40,895 bases of DNA, taken from positions 1 through 40,895 of the forward strand of contig CAMUPC010000009.1 in NCBI GenBank assembly GCA_947090545.1, written 5' to 3'. Of the stretch, positions 1 to 8,532 are shown in pieces. A program made the translations under genes and the position numbers. Each line of letters begins with the position of its first letter. Positions within the stretch are counted from its first letter, which is position 1. Below the pieces are notes generated by a model. The model worked only from the letters and a program-made list of their open reading frames with translations, made no database searches and had not been told where the DNA came from. This DNA is from an uncultured Eubacterium sp. (GTDB lineage Bacteria > Bacillota > Clostridia > Lachnospirales > Lachnospiraceae).

Positions 1-142
1 GTTCCGCCAGCAGCTAAAGGTGCCGCTTGGCTTCGCCCCTGCTTTTTTTGAGCAGGATACTAAGGGCTCCTAACATTTTTCCATAGTCACCGGAAGCCAG
101 CCCCGCTCCCCTTCCTCCGGCTGGTTATCGCAAGCTCTAAAT
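1..142. repeat. Palindromic element A, left arm (cut by window start)
   Basis: This is the inverse of the segment around 560-610: the block with CGCTTGGCTTCGCCCC near position 25 reappears reverse-complemented near 572. Its inner border, CCGGCTGGTTATCGC near 117-131, matches the inner border of the left arm of element B (about 21498-21512). The outer half of the arm lies upstream of the window, so its own hairpin cannot be closed here. No gene is visible in it. Confidence 0.8.
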
Positions 143-201
143 AAGCTGCGGTTTCTAGTTAACGTACTGTCCGCTGATAATTTATGGCAATCGAACTGCC
201 T

Positions 202-507
202 GCCAGCGTTTTTTGCAGAACAAGCGAAAACCAGCCGAAAGAGGATGAGCCTGCCAGCATTTTTTGCAGAACAAGCGAAAACCAGCCGAAAGAGGAAGAA
301 CGTGCCAGCATTTTCTTGTGAACAAGCGAAAACTAGTCGGAAGAGGATGAGTCTGCCAGCTTTTTTTGCAGAACAAGCGAAAGCCAGCCGAAAGAGGAAG
401 AACGTGCCAGCATTTTCTTGCGAACAAGCGAAAACTAGCCGGAAGAGGATGAGCCTGCCAGCATTTTCTTGCAGAACAAGCGAAAACCAGCCGGGAGAGG
501 GGATTGG
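202..507. repeat. 51-bp tandem repeat array, six units, centre of element A
   Basis: Units begin with GCCAGC at 202, 253, 304, 355, 406 and 457, exactly 51 bp apart. Each contains AACAAGCGAAAACCAGCC followed by a GAAAGAGG-like end. Two unit types alternate (ending ATGAGCCT or AAGAACGT), so the higher-order period is 102 bp. The core AACCAGCCG is also the inner border of the element's right arm, so the array probably grew by duplicating that border. Because 51 is a multiple of 3, reading frames stay open through it on both strands. I regard these as by-products, since none has a convincing ribosome site. Confidence 0.9.
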
Positions 508-745
508 CACGTCCGGGCGGCGGCCTTGGAAGAAGGTTTAGAAGCCCTTTGCCTTCTGCACAATAACCCAGGGGCGAAGCCAAGCGGCACCTTTAGCTGC
601 TGGCGGAACGCCAGGGCGAACTAGGTGCCGCGCCCGGACGGTGCCACAACGTACCAGCAGAAGGCTTAGGGCTTCTTAACCTTCTGGAACGAACGCCGCC
701 CGGACGTGCCAATCCCCTCTCCCAGCGTCCCCCCCCTCTTCACAA
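481..745. repeat. Palindromic element A, right arm (nested hairpins)
   Basis: The segments 493-522 and 694-723 are a perfect 30-bp inverted repeat. Inside lies a second long stem (about 530-556 with 660-686) and a terminal stem-loop CTGGCG-GAA-CGCCAG. Element B has the same architecture at 21869-22136 with different but still pairing bases. The arm ends in a C-rich then A-rich stretch just before dxs, so it forms the upstream boundary of the dxs operon. No coding capacity is apparent. Confidence 0.85.
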
Positions 746-789
746 AAAAAACCACCACCATTCTATTTCATCCATGTTAGGAAAAAAAG

Positions 790-2688
790 ATGATACTTGA
801 CAAAATCAATCACACAAACGACATAAAAAACCTGGACAAAGAAGACCTCCCAAAGCTTTCCGAAGAAATCCGCCAATTTTTAATCGAAAGCCTCTCAAAA
901 ACCGGAGGCCACCTCGCCTCCAACCTGGGAGTGGTAGAGCTTACCATGGCGCTCCATCTCACCTTTGACCTCCCAAAAGACCAGATCATCTGGGACGTAG
1001 GGCATCAGTCCTATACGCACAAGCTCCTGACCGGGCGCAGAGAAGGCTTTGCCACACTGCGTCAGTACGGCGGCATGAGCGGCTTCCCAAAGACAGCGGA
1101 AAGCGACTGCGACTGCTTCAATACCGGGCACAGCTCGACTTCGATTTCAGCAGGGCTTGGCATGGCGGCGGCGAGGGACCTAAAGGGCGAGAGCCATAAG
1201 GTCATTTCCGTGATCGGGGATGGGGCGCTGACCGGGGGCATGGCATTTGAAGCGCTAAACAATGCATCCAAGCTGGAAACCAACTTTATCATTGTGTTAA
1301 ACGATAATGATATGTCGATTTCTCCAAATGTCGGCGGTCTGTCTCAGTATCTGGGCGGTATCCGCACAGCAGCCGCGTACCAGGACTTAAAAAACGGCGT
1401 GATGGAATCGCTGTATAAAATCCCGGTTTATGGAGAACGCATCGTCCAGAAAATCCGCAGGACAAAAAGCGGCATCAAGCAGCTTTTAATACCCGGGATG
1501 CTGTTTGAGGATATGGGAATCTTATACCTGGGGCCAGTGGACGGGCACGATATCGAAAAAATGACGGCAATGTTTCAAAAAGCTTCGCGTGTCAGCGGGC
1601 CGGTGCTTGTGCATGTGCTGACGCAAAAAGGCAGGGGCTATGAGCCTGCCGTCCGCCATCCGGCGCGTTTTCACGGGACAGAGCCGTTTGATATTGAGAC
1701 AGGGCTTGCCAAGCAGAAAAAGAAAAAGGCGGCGTATACCGATATTTTTTCCACGGTGATGCGCAAGCTCGGCGACCGTGACGAAAAGGTAGTGGCAGTC
1801 ACGGCAGCGATGGAGACAGGGACAGGCTTAAAGCGGTTCCACAATATGTTTCCCGACCGGTTTTTTGATGTCGGCATTGCGGAGGGACATGCGGTTACTT
1901 TTGCCGCGGGGCTTGCGGCAGGAGGGCAAAAACCTGTCTTTGCGGTATATTCTTCTTTTTTGCAGCGTGCCTATGACCAAATCCTGCACGACGTCTGCCT
2001 ACAGAATCTTCCGGTTGTATTTGCGGTTGACCGTGCCGGCATCGTAGGAAGCGACGGGGAGACGCACCAGGGACTGTTTGATCTCTCATTTCTGATGACG
2101 ATTCCGAATATTACGCTGATGGCGCCGAAAAATAAGTGGGAGCTTTCGGATATGATTAAATTTGCTGTCGGCTGCGGGCGTCCTGCGGCAATCCGCTATC
2201 CGCGCGGGGAAGCGTTTGACGGGCTGATGCAGTACCGTGCCCCGGTCGAATACGCAAAGAGCGAGATGCTGTTTGAAGCGGGCAGCGTCGTGCTGCTTGC
2301 CTATGGCAGTATGGTAAAAACCGCGCTGGATGTGCGGGAACGCTTAGAACAGTCGGGGATTGGCTGCGCGATTGTAAATATGCGGTTTGCAAAGCCGTTA
2401 GATACGCAGATGCTTTCACATGCCGCAAAGTCTTACCGCCTTGCGGTCACGATGGAAGAAAACGTCAAGACAGGCGGGCTTGGCGAAGCAGTCGCGGTGT
2501 ATCTGCATACGGTTGGCGCCGATATCGGGCTGCTGCATATCGCGGTCCAGGATACGTTTCTTCCGCATGGAAATGTGGAGGTGTTAAAGCGCCAGGCGGG
2601 GCTGGACGCGGAAAGCATTACTGCAAAGATTATGGGATGGCTGCAAAATAAGGAAGCGAAAGCAGATACGGCAATGCCGGATCAATGA
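790..2688 (+). CDS. dxs: 1-deoxy-D-xylulose-5-phosphate synthase
   Basis: This enzyme condenses pyruvate and glyceraldehyde-3-phosphate with thiamine diphosphate, the first step of the MEP isoprenoid pathway, in the cytosol. The 632-residue length is normal for the family. Visible marks are the N-terminal DVGHQSYTHK segment, the thiamine diphosphate motif GDGALTGGMAFEALNNA starting near residue 143, the central transketolase pyrimidine-binding part with DVGIAEGHAV, and the C-terminal domain with EENVKTGGLGEAV. The ATG at 790 has only a weak AGGA upstream but no better start exists. It is followed closely by tlyA, nadK, argR and recN, the standard Clostridia order. The usual upstream genes (xseA, ispA) are not in the window; repeat element A sits directly upstream instead. 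Confidence 0.97.
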   Translation: MILDKINHTNDIKNLDKEDLPKLSEEIRQFLIESLSKTGGHLASNLGVVELTMALHLTFDLPKDQIIWDVGHQSYTHKLLTGRREGFATLRQYGGMSGFPKTAESDCDCFNTGHSSTSISAGLGMAAARDLKGESHKVISVIGDGALTGGMAFEALNNASKLETNFIIVLNDNDMSISPNVGGLSQYLGGIRTAAAYQDLKNGVMESLYKIPVYGERIVQKIRRTKSGIKQLLIPGMLFEDMGILYLGPVDGHDIEKMTAMFQKASRVSGPVLVHVLTQKGRGYEPAVRHPARFHGTEPFDIETGLAKQKKKKAAYTDIFSTVMRKLGDRDEKVVAVTAAMETGTGLKRFHNMFPDRFFDVGIAEGHAVTFAAGLAAGGQKPVFAVYSSFLQRAYDQILHDVCLQNLPVVFAVDRAGIVGSDGETHQGLFDLSFLMTIPNITLMAPKNKWELSDMIKFAVGCGRPAAIRYPRGEAFDGLMQYRAPVEYAKSEMLFEAGSVVLLAYGSMVKTALDVRERLEQSGIGCAIVNMRFAKPLDTQMLSHAAKSYRLAVTMEENVKTGGLGEAVAVYLHTVGADIGLLHIAVQDTFLPHGNVEVLKRQAGLDAESITAKIMGWLQNKEAKADTAMPDQ

Positions 2689-2703
2689 TAAATGGTGGGG
2701 AAC

Positions 2704-3519
2704 ATGAAGGAAAGATTGGATATGCTGCTCGTAAAGCGTGCGCTGGCGCCTTCCAGGGAAAAAGCGAAGGCGCTGATTATGGAAGGCAGCGTCTACGTCA
2801 ACGGGCAGAAAGAGGAAAAAGCAGGCTCGATGTTTGCGGAGCAGGCGCAGGTTGAAGTGCGCAGCAAAACACTGAAATACGTCAGCCGCGGCGGGCTCAA
2901 GCTGGAAAAAGCGATGGAGCAGTTTGGCATTTCGCTGGAGGAAAAGATCTGTATGGATATCGGTGCGTCCACAGGCGGCTTTACGGACTGTATGCTGCAA
3001 AACGGCGCCAAAAAGGTGTATGCGGTAGACGTCGGCTACGGGCAGTTTGCATGGAAGCTGCGCCAGGATGCGCGCGTTGTCTGTATGGAAAAGACAAATA
3101 TCCGCTATGTCACGCCGCAGGATATTGCGGATGTGCTGGATTTTGCATCGGTTGATGTATCGTTTATATCGCTGACGAAGGTGCTTGGCGCGGCAAAAGA
3201 GCTGCTTTCACAAAACGCGCAGATGGTCTGCCTGATTAAGCCGCAGTTTGAAGCCGGGCGGGAAAAGGTCGGCAAAAAGGGCGTTGTCCGCGACAAAAAC
3301 GTACATTTTGAGGTGATCGAAAAGGTGGCTGCATTTGCGGGGGAGCTTGGCTTTTCGATCCTGCATCTGGATTATTCGCCGATCAAAGGGCCGGAAGGGA
3401 ATATCGAATATTTGATGCACCTGCAAAAAGGGGCAGGCTTGGCGCACGAGAGAGGACAGGAGGAGGCAGCAGACATCCGGGCGGTAGTAGAAGCTGCACA
3501 TGCTGCATTAGATAAATGA
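2704..3519 (+). CDS. tlyA: TlyA family rRNA (cytidine-2'-O)-methyltransferase
   Basis: Predicted S-adenosylmethionine-dependent 2'-O-methylation of ribosomal RNA; some homologues are also described as hemolysins, which is probably secondary. The protein has an N-terminal S4 RNA-binding domain (about residues 1-60, ERLDMLLVKR, AKALIMEGSVYVNG) and a FtsJ-like Rossmann domain with DIGASTGGFTDCML near residue 85 and the downstream IKPQFEAGR segment. I chose ATG 2704 because MKERLDMLLVKR is the typical family start and a GGTGGGG precedes it; ATG 2692 in the same frame is possible. The stop overlaps the nadK start by 4 bp (ATGA), suggesting translational coupling. Confidence 0.93.
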   Translation: MKERLDMLLVKRALAPSREKAKALIMEGSVYVNGQKEEKAGSMFAEQAQVEVRSKTLKYVSRGGLKLEKAMEQFGISLEEKICMDIGASTGGFTDCMLQNGAKKVYAVDVGYGQFAWKLRQDARVVCMEKTNIRYVTPQDIADVLDFASVDVSFISLTKVLGAAKELLSQNAQMVCLIKPQFEAGREKVGKKGVVRDKNVHFEVIEKVAAFAGELGFSILHLDYSPIKGPEGNIEYLMHLQKGAGLAHERGQEEAADIRAVVEAAHAALDK

Positions 3520-4364
3520 AAAGATTTGTTTTGATCGTCAATGCGTTTAAGGACAAAAACCTGGCACAGACGCACAGCCTAAGCAGCTATATCCGTACAA
3601 GGGGCGGAAGCTGCCGCTATCTGGTCAGTGTGGATGACCAGGAGAACATATGCACGGTACGCGCCGGGGATATTCCGCAGGAAACCGAATGCATTCTCGT
3701 ACTTGGCGGCGACGGGACGCTGATTCGTGCGGCGAGAGATACGGTCGAATCCGGGGTGCCGCTGATTGGCGTCAATATGGGGACGCTCGGCTATTTATGC
3801 GAGCTGGAGACGGAAAACGTCTATGAAGGGCTGGATTTTTTGCTGCATGATGAATATATGCTGGAAGAGCGCATGATGATCTGCGGGCTGCGGGAAAAAG
3901 CGTTTATTTCCCGCGCGTTCAACGATATCGTTATTCATAGAAGCGGCGCCTTATCGTTAGTCAGCCTGACCGTCTATGTCAACGGGCAGTATCTGCATAC
4001 GTTTCGCGGGGACGGCATGATTATTGCGACGCCTACCGGGTCGACCGGGTACAACTTATCTGCCGGAGGCCCGATCGTAGACCCCAAGGCACAGCTTTTG
4101 CTGCTGACGCCGATCAATTCCCATACGCTGTCGCAAAGGAGCATCGTTGTAGATGCAAACGACGAAATCGTCGTCGAAGTAGACGGCAGGCATACCAGGC
4201 ATGACGATGCCGTGGAAGTCAGCTTTGACGGCGACCACGGCTGCCGGTTAGCCGCAGGGGAATCGATCTGCGTGCGAAAGGCGCAGGAAAGCGCGAAAAT
4301 CGTAAAATGCAGCCGAATTAGTTTTTTGGAAATTTTACGCAAAAAGATGCAGACAATGCACTGA
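3516..4364 (+). CDS. nadK: NAD kinase
   Basis: Phosphorylates NAD to NADP in the cytosol. The 282-residue protein shows the diagnostic GGDGTLIRAARD motif near residues 64-75 and the conserved ATPTGSTGYNLSAGGP segment near residue 171, both part of the NAD/ATP site of this family. Its ATG overlaps the tlyA stop (ATGA), and argR follows after 44 bp. This location between tlyA and argR is the standard Firmicutes arrangement. Confidence 0.96.
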   Translation: MKRFVLIVNAFKDKNLAQTHSLSSYIRTRGGSCRYLVSVDDQENICTVRAGDIPQETECILVLGGDGTLIRAARDTVESGVPLIGVNMGTLGYLCELETENVYEGLDFLLHDEYMLEERMMICGLREKAFISRAFNDIVIHRSGALSLVSLTVYVNGQYLHTFRGDGMIIATPTGSTGYNLSAGGPIVDPKAQLLLLTPINSHTLSQRSIVVDANDEIVVEVDGRHTRHDDAVEVSFDGDHGCRLAAGESICVRKAQESAKIVKCSRISFLEILRKKMQTMH

Positions 4365-4408
4365 TGGCAAAGCATTGGGTTCGCTGTATTTTTTAGAGGT
4401 ATAAAGAA

Positions 4409-4864
4409 ATGATGAAAGCTTCAAGACATGCAAAAATACTGGAACTAATCAGTAAATATGAGGTAGAGACACAGGAGGAGCTTGCCGCAAGGCTCGTGCA
4501 GGAAGGCTGCCCGGTTACGCAGGCAACCGTATCCAGGGATATCAGGGAGCTAAAGCTGACCAAGGTCGCGTTAAGCAGCGGCAGGCAGAAATATGCAGCG
4601 CTTAAAGAGCCGCACAGGGAGATGTCAAAATATATCCGGGTATTCCAGGACGGTTTCCGCTCGATGGATATGGCGCAGAATATCCTCGTAATCAAAACCG
4701 TATCCGGCATGGCAATGGCGGTCGCGGCGGCACTGGATGCGATGGAATGCCATGAGATCGTAGGCAGCATCGCCGGAGACGACACGATTATGTGCGCAGT
4801 CCGCACCGTGGAAGATACTGCCGCACTGATGAAGCGCCTGGGGAAGATGGTTGACGGCAGGTGA
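4409..4864 (+). CDS. argR: Arginine repressor ArgR
   Basis: Arginine-responsive DNA-binding regulator of arginine metabolism. The 151 residues fit the family. The N-terminal winged helix contains TQEELAARLVQEGCPVTQATVSRDIRELKL, and the C-terminal oligomerisation and arginine-binding domain contains GSIAGDDTIMCAVR near residue 117, where the paired aspartates bind arginine in characterised homologues. AGAGGT lies 8 bp before ATG 4409; ATG 4412 is an alternative. It sits between nadK and recN as in many Clostridia. Confidence 0.95.
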   Translation: MMKASRHAKILELISKYEVETQEELAARLVQEGCPVTQATVSRDIRELKLTKVALSSGRQKYAALKEPHREMSKYIRVFQDGFRSMDMAQNILVIKTVSGMAMAVAAALDAMECHEIVGSIAGDDTIMCAVRTVEDTAALMKRLGKMVDGR

Positions 4865-4898
4865 CCGCGCTTAGGAATAAGAAGGGAGGAAGTGGTGC

Positions 4899-6608
4899 AT
4901 GTTACATAATCTTCATGTAAAAAATCTTGCATTGATTGAAGAAGCAGAAGTCGATTTTTCCAGAGGGCTGAATATCCTGTCTGGAGAAACGGGCGCCGGA
5001 AAATCGATTATTATCGGCTCCATTGGAATAGCGATCGGAGAAAAAGTGTCCAAAGACATGATCCGAAATGATGCCGATTATGCATTGGTAGAGCTGGTTT
5101 TTTCTGTAGGAGACGAGGTCCGCAAAAAGCTGGAGGCAATGGATATCCTGATAGACGGCGACCAGGTGATTTTAACAAGAAGGATCTCCGGCGGGCGTTC
5201 GATTGCAAAAATCAATTCCGAGAGCGTGTCCGCGGCAAAGCTTAAGCAGGCGGCTTCGCTTTTGATCGATATTCACGGGCAGCATGAACACCAGTCGCTG
5301 CTGGATGAAAAAAACCATCTGCAAATCCTGGACGCCTATGCGAAAAAAGAACTGAAAAGCTTAAAAGAAGAGCTGTCCAGGGCATACCATGAATATACCA
5401 GTATCCGCCAGGAATGCAGGGCTGCCGCGCTCGATACCGAACAGCGCACAAGAGAGCTGTCTTTTTTGCAGTACGAAGCGGATGAGATTGCGGATGCCGC
5501 TTTGACATTGGGTGAGGATGAAGAGCTGGAAACGCAGTACCGCCGGTTTGCAAACGGAAAGCAGATTATGGGCAGCATCGGCAGGGTATATGAGCTTGCC
5601 TGTGAAAACGGCGCCGCGGGAATGACCGGGCACGCGGTTTTGGAAATTGCAAAAATCAGTGCCTTTGATGAGAAAGTCGCACAGCTCGAAAGCCAGTTAA
5701 TGGAAATCGATAACCTGCTGAATGATTTTAACCGCGAGCTGGCAGGCTATCTGGAGGACACCGATTTTGACGAAGCGCGTTTTTATGAAATAGAAAAGCG
5801 CTTGGATTTGATCAATGGTTTAAAAGCAAAATACGGTGGTTCGATCGAAAGGATCTTAGCTGAATACGAAAAAAAACTGGAACGAATCGAAAAGCTCAGC
5901 GACTACGACGCCTATTTGGAACGCCTGCAAAAGCAGCTTGAGAAAAAAGAAGCCGAATTAAACGCACTTTGTAAGAAGGTGTCGGCAATCCGCCAAAAAC
6001 AGGCGTTAAAGCTTACCAAAAAAATCAAAGCGGCTTTGATCGACTTGAATTTCCTGGATGTCCAGTTTGAGCTGAGCCTTGCCCAGAGAAAAGACTATAC
6101 GCCGTCCGGCTATGACGAGGCAGAGTTTTTAATTTCCACCAATCCGGGCGAGCCGCTGCGGTCTTTGACAAAAGTAGCGTCCGGCGGAGAATTGTCCAGG
6201 ATTATGCTGGCAATCAAAGCAGTGCTTGCCGACTGCGACGAGATCGGGACGCTGATTTTTGACGAAATTGATACCGGCATCAGCGGGCGCACCGCACAGA
6301 AGGTATCCGAGAAGATGAACGTCATTTCCAAGGAGCACCAGATCCTGTGCATCACGCATCTGCCTCAGATCGCAGCGATGGCGGACACCCATTTTCTAAT
6401 TGAAAAGCAGGCAGAAAACAATCAGACACAAACCAAAATCCGAAAGCTGAATGAGGACGAAAGCGTTACAGAGCTTGGACGGATGTTAGGCGGTGTAAAG
6501 ATCACAGACACCGTTTTAAAAAGCGCAAAAGAAATGAAGGATCTGGCAGTCGCCACAAAAAATTCCCAGAGTGAAAAAAAAGGATTAAGACATACTAAGG
6601 TAGAGTGA
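4899..6608 (+). CDS. recN: DNA repair protein RecN
   Basis: SMC-like ATPase acting early in double-strand break repair. The 569 residues have the expected layout: Walker A GETGAGKS at residues 29-36, a long charged coiled-coil middle (about 150-390), the ABC signature VASGGELSRIMLAIK near residue 425, and Walker B TLIFDEIDTGISG near 450 followed by CITHLPQIAA. A GGGAGG ribosome site precedes ATG 4899. It is the last gene of the dxs-recN run; a hairpin follows at 6619-6662 before spoIVB. Confidence 0.96.
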   Translation: MLHNLHVKNLALIEEAEVDFSRGLNILSGETGAGKSIIIGSIGIAIGEKVSKDMIRNDADYALVELVFSVGDEVRKKLEAMDILIDGDQVILTRRISGGRSIAKINSESVSAAKLKQAASLLIDIHGQHEHQSLLDEKNHLQILDAYAKKELKSLKEELSRAYHEYTSIRQECRAAALDTEQRTRELSFLQYEADEIADAALTLGEDEELETQYRRFANGKQIMGSIGRVYELACENGAAGMTGHAVLEIAKISAFDEKVAQLESQLMEIDNLLNDFNRELAGYLEDTDFDEARFYEIEKRLDLINGLKAKYGGSIERILAEYEKKLERIEKLSDYDAYLERLQKQLEKKEAELNALCKKVSAIRQKQALKLTKKIKAALIDLNFLDVQFELSLAQRKDYTPSGYDEAEFLISTNPGEPLRSLTKVASGGELSRIMLAIKAVLADCDEIGTLIFDEIDTGISGRTAQKVSEKMNVISKEHQILCITHLPQIAAMADTHFLIEKQAENNQTQTKIRKLNEDESVTELGRMLGGVKITDTVLKSAKEMKDLAVATKNSQSEKKGLRHTKVE

Positions 6609-6618
6609 GATTTTGAAA

Positions 6619-6662
6619 TAAAACGCATGGAATTGGGAACAATTGTTTACAAGTGCGTTTTA
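6619..6662 (+). terminator. Possible weak terminator hairpin after recN
   Basis: TAAAACGCA (6619-6627) pairs perfectly with TGCGTTTTA (6654-6662), and the loop contains a second small stem AATTG-GGAA-CAATT. The U-rich part is inside the stem and the tail is short, so termination may be partial. Confidence 0.5.
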
Positions 6663-6675
6663 TGAAAAATAACAG

Positions 6676-6720
6676 GGAACGGTGCATCCATACAAAGCAA
6701 CAGGCAGGATGCACCGTTCC
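6676..6720 (+). promoter_or_regulatory. Strong 14-bp inverted repeat in the spoIVB leader
   Basis: GGAACGGTGCATCC (6676-6689) and GGATGCACCGTTCC (6707-6720) are perfect complements around a 17-nt loop. The tail on the + strand is AAAATA, so it is not a standard terminator in that direction; on the - strand it is followed by TTATTTTT. It lies between the recN hairpin and the chosen spoIVB start. Insulation of spoIVB from recN transcription, or an mRNA leader structure, are both possible. Confidence 0.6.
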
Positions 6721-6739
6721 AAAATACGCAGGAAAAGGG

Positions 6740-8026
6740 ATGTCTTACATGTTGCAAAGATTATGGATTCAGTTTCAAAGAAAAAGAAAAATCGCAGGGT
6801 ATGCAGGAATCTGTATCGGTATCATATTCGCTTATACGCTTCTGCTTCGCTCCCTGCCCGATAAAATGTATGTAGAACAAGGAGCTTCGCCGGACTGCTC
6901 GTTTGACGTGCCCGTAACAGGCACTGTTGTAAAAAGTACAGAAGTATTTGCCGGCGTATCTTCCTCACAAAACAGCGCCATTCATTTCACGCCCGGTATC
7001 CAGGCGGACAGCAGCGGACAGGCAGGCACATACCACGTACTGTGCAAGCTGTTCGGCACCATTCCGCTCAAACGCATCGCCGTCCAGGAGGTCAGCAAAA
7101 AAGAACTGCTGCCCGCAGGCACAAATATCGGCATTTATGTAAAAAACAAAAAAATCATGATTATCGGCACCGGAGAAGTATCCGACGAATCCGGCGCCAA
7201 AAGCGAACCCGCAAAAAACGTCGTCCAAAGCGGAGATTATATTCTCGCTGTCAACGGAGAACCCGTCCAGTCCAAGGAACAGCTTGTAGAAAAAATCTCC
7301 TTTTGCGAAGGCAAAAAAATCCGCCTCAAGCTGCTGCGCGACCAAAAAGAAGAGATCGAGGTGTCCATCAAGCCAGTACGCTCCAAGGCAGGCATCTACC
7401 AGGCAGGCATCTGGGTACGCGACGACATCGCAGGCGTCGGCACGCTGACCTACGTCACCGACACAAAAAAATACGGCGCGCTCGGACACGGCGTTACAGA
7501 CGCAGACGTCGGCAGCCTGATCGATATCGAACAGGGCTCGATCTACGAGACAACGATTCTGGAAATCCGCAAGGGCAGGCGTGGCCAGCCCGGTGAAATG
7601 TCCGGCATGATTAACTACAACGACGACTACAAGCTCGGCACCGTAGAAGAAAATACAAACGTCGGCATCTACGGCACCCTCTCCAAGCTGCCCGACGAGC
7701 TGAAAAGCGCATCCGCGCTTCCAGTCACGTACAAGGAAGGCATCAAAAAAGGGAAGGCACAGATTATCAGCTCGGTGGAAGGGGAGCGCAGGGCGTATGA
7801 TATCGAGATAGAACAGACGGATTATCATAGTGAAGGGAATAATAAGGGAATACAGTTTCAGGTGACGGATCAAAGGCTGCTGGAGGATACTGGGGGGATT
7901 ATCCAGGGAATGTCAGGGTCGCCTATTACTCAAAATGGCCATATCATAGGTGCGGTAACGCATGTGTTTATATCGGATTCTACGCAGGGGTATGGGATTT
8001 TTATTGAGAACATGCTGGAGCATTAA
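6740..8026 (+). CDS. spoIVB: SpoIVB peptidase (S55 family), sporulation
   Basis: In Bacillus subtilis SpoIVB is made in the forespore, crosses into the intermembrane space and triggers the SpoIVF complex that activates pro-sigma-K. Here an N-terminal membrane segment (GYAGICIGIIFAYTLLL) is followed by a PDZ part (about residues 110-210, GDYILAVNGEPVQSKEQL) and an S55 serine peptidase domain with the histidine motif GALGHGVTD near residue 248 and the serine motif GMSGSPI near residue 390. I chose ATG 6740 because an in-frame ATG at 6653 would place the strong leader hairpin inside the gene; ATG 6749 is also possible. A terminator follows. spo0A, normally next in Clostridia, is absent here. Confidence 0.94.
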   Translation: MSYMLQRLWIQFQRKRKIAGYAGICIGIIFAYTLLLRSLPDKMYVEQGASPDCSFDVPVTGTVVKSTEVFAGVSSSQNSAIHFTPGIQADSSGQAGTYHVLCKLFGTIPLKRIAVQEVSKKELLPAGTNIGIYVKNKKIMIIGTGEVSDESGAKSEPAKNVVQSGDYILAVNGEPVQSKEQLVEKISFCEGKKIRLKLLRDQKEEIEVSIKPVRSKAGIYQAGIWVRDDIAGVGTLTYVTDTKKYGALGHGVTDADVGSLIDIEQGSIYETTILEIRKGRRGQPGEMSGMINYNDDYKLGTVEENTNVGIYGTLSKLPDELKSASALPVTYKEGIKKGKAQIISSVEGERRAYDIEIEQTDYHSEGNNKGIQFQVTDQRLLEDTGGIIQGMSGSPITQNGHIIGAVTHVFISDSTQGYGIFIENMLEH

Positions 8027-8081
8027 TTGAATAAAAATAGATGGTGAAAAGCGTTTCTGTCTAATTGGATAGGAACGTTTT
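7911..8081 (+). repeat. 171-bp direct repeat, copy 1 (spoIVB 3' end plus terminator)
   Basis: This block, covering the last codons of spoIVB from the catalytic serine motif to the terminator, recurs almost identically at 9307-9477. The few differences are mostly single-base changes, so the duplication seems fairly recent. The two copies bracket about 1.2 kb of foreign-looking sequence. Confidence 0.9.
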
Positions 8082-8082
8082 T
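8047..8082 (+). terminator. Rho-independent terminator of spoIVB
   Basis: AAAAGCGTTTCTGTC pairs with GATAGGAACGTTTTT around a TAATTG loop, giving about 15 pairs including some G-U pairs, followed by TTCAATTTTT. Confidence 0.8.
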
Positions 8083-8101
8083 CAATTTTTATTAGAAGAT
8101 G

Positions 8102-8130
8102 TGGAAATACTGGAAATTAACTGATATAAT
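8102..8130 (+). promoter_or_regulatory. Putative sigma-A promoter
   Basis: TGGAAA (8102-8107), 17-bp spacer, TATAAT (8125-8130). It would give a leader of about 145 nt before the gene at 8281. Confidence 0.45.
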
Positions 8131-8280
8131 GGTTACGAAAGTAATTTTTAATGTCTTTTAAAATTGCAAGGGAATAATATGCAGGAGCAAATTCAAAAAA
8201 GAGTGGAGACAATTTGATCCTCTGACGATTGATTTTGATAAGAGATTGACAAATATAGTAATTGAAAGGAATGAAAGTGT

Positions 8281-8532
8281 ATGAGAGAAAGATTGACATG
8301 GGAAGAAATGGTGCAGAGGTACCCTAATAAATGGGTATTTGTGGAAAATGCAGAATTGCGGGGAATCGACATTATTTCCGGTGACCTAATATGTGCATGT
8401 ACAGATGATGAATATAGCCAAAAAGCTGTTGAATTAATAAGAGCAGGTATAGATTTCCGGCACGTAAGAACCACGGAGGGGAACTGGGGAGGATATGTGA
8501 ATGCAAAAAATGTTAAAATTACCATTAGATAG
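8281..8532 (+). CDS. Small hypothetical protein paired with a retropepsin-like gene
   Basis: An 83-residue soluble protein (MRERLTWEEMVQRYPNKWVF...) with no membrane segment or motif I can assign. GAAAGG lies upstream of ATG 8281. Its 3' end overlaps the next gene by 32 bp, and the second gene's ribosome site is inside it, so the two are probably co-translated. The N-terminal LTWEEMVQRYPNKWVFVENAE pattern looks like a compact alpha/beta fold, but no function can be assigned. The region is AT-rich and lies between the two copies of the spoIVB 3' repeat, suggesting acquisition. Confidence 0.75.
   Translation: MRERLTWEEMVQRYPNKWVFVENAELRGIDIISGDLICACTDDEYSQKAVELIRAGIDFRHVRTTEGNWGGYVNAKNVKITIR

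Noticed and set aside
202..507. 51-bp repeats as a CRISPR array
   Set aside because: Units are contiguous with no unique spacers, and no cas genes are present.
70..583. Three overlapping open frames in the 51-bp repeats, both strands
   Set aside because: The repeat length is a multiple of three, so frames stay open by arithmetic; no ribosome sites and highly repetitive peptides.
6653..6739. Upstream ATG 6653 as the spoIVB start
   Set aside because: It would place the 14-bp leader hairpin and a poor ribosome site within the gene, and the extra residues are not like SpoIVB.
6965..7873. 302-residue open frame antisense to spoIVB
   Set aside because: It mirrors codon bias of the real gene; composition is odd and no ribosome site is seen.
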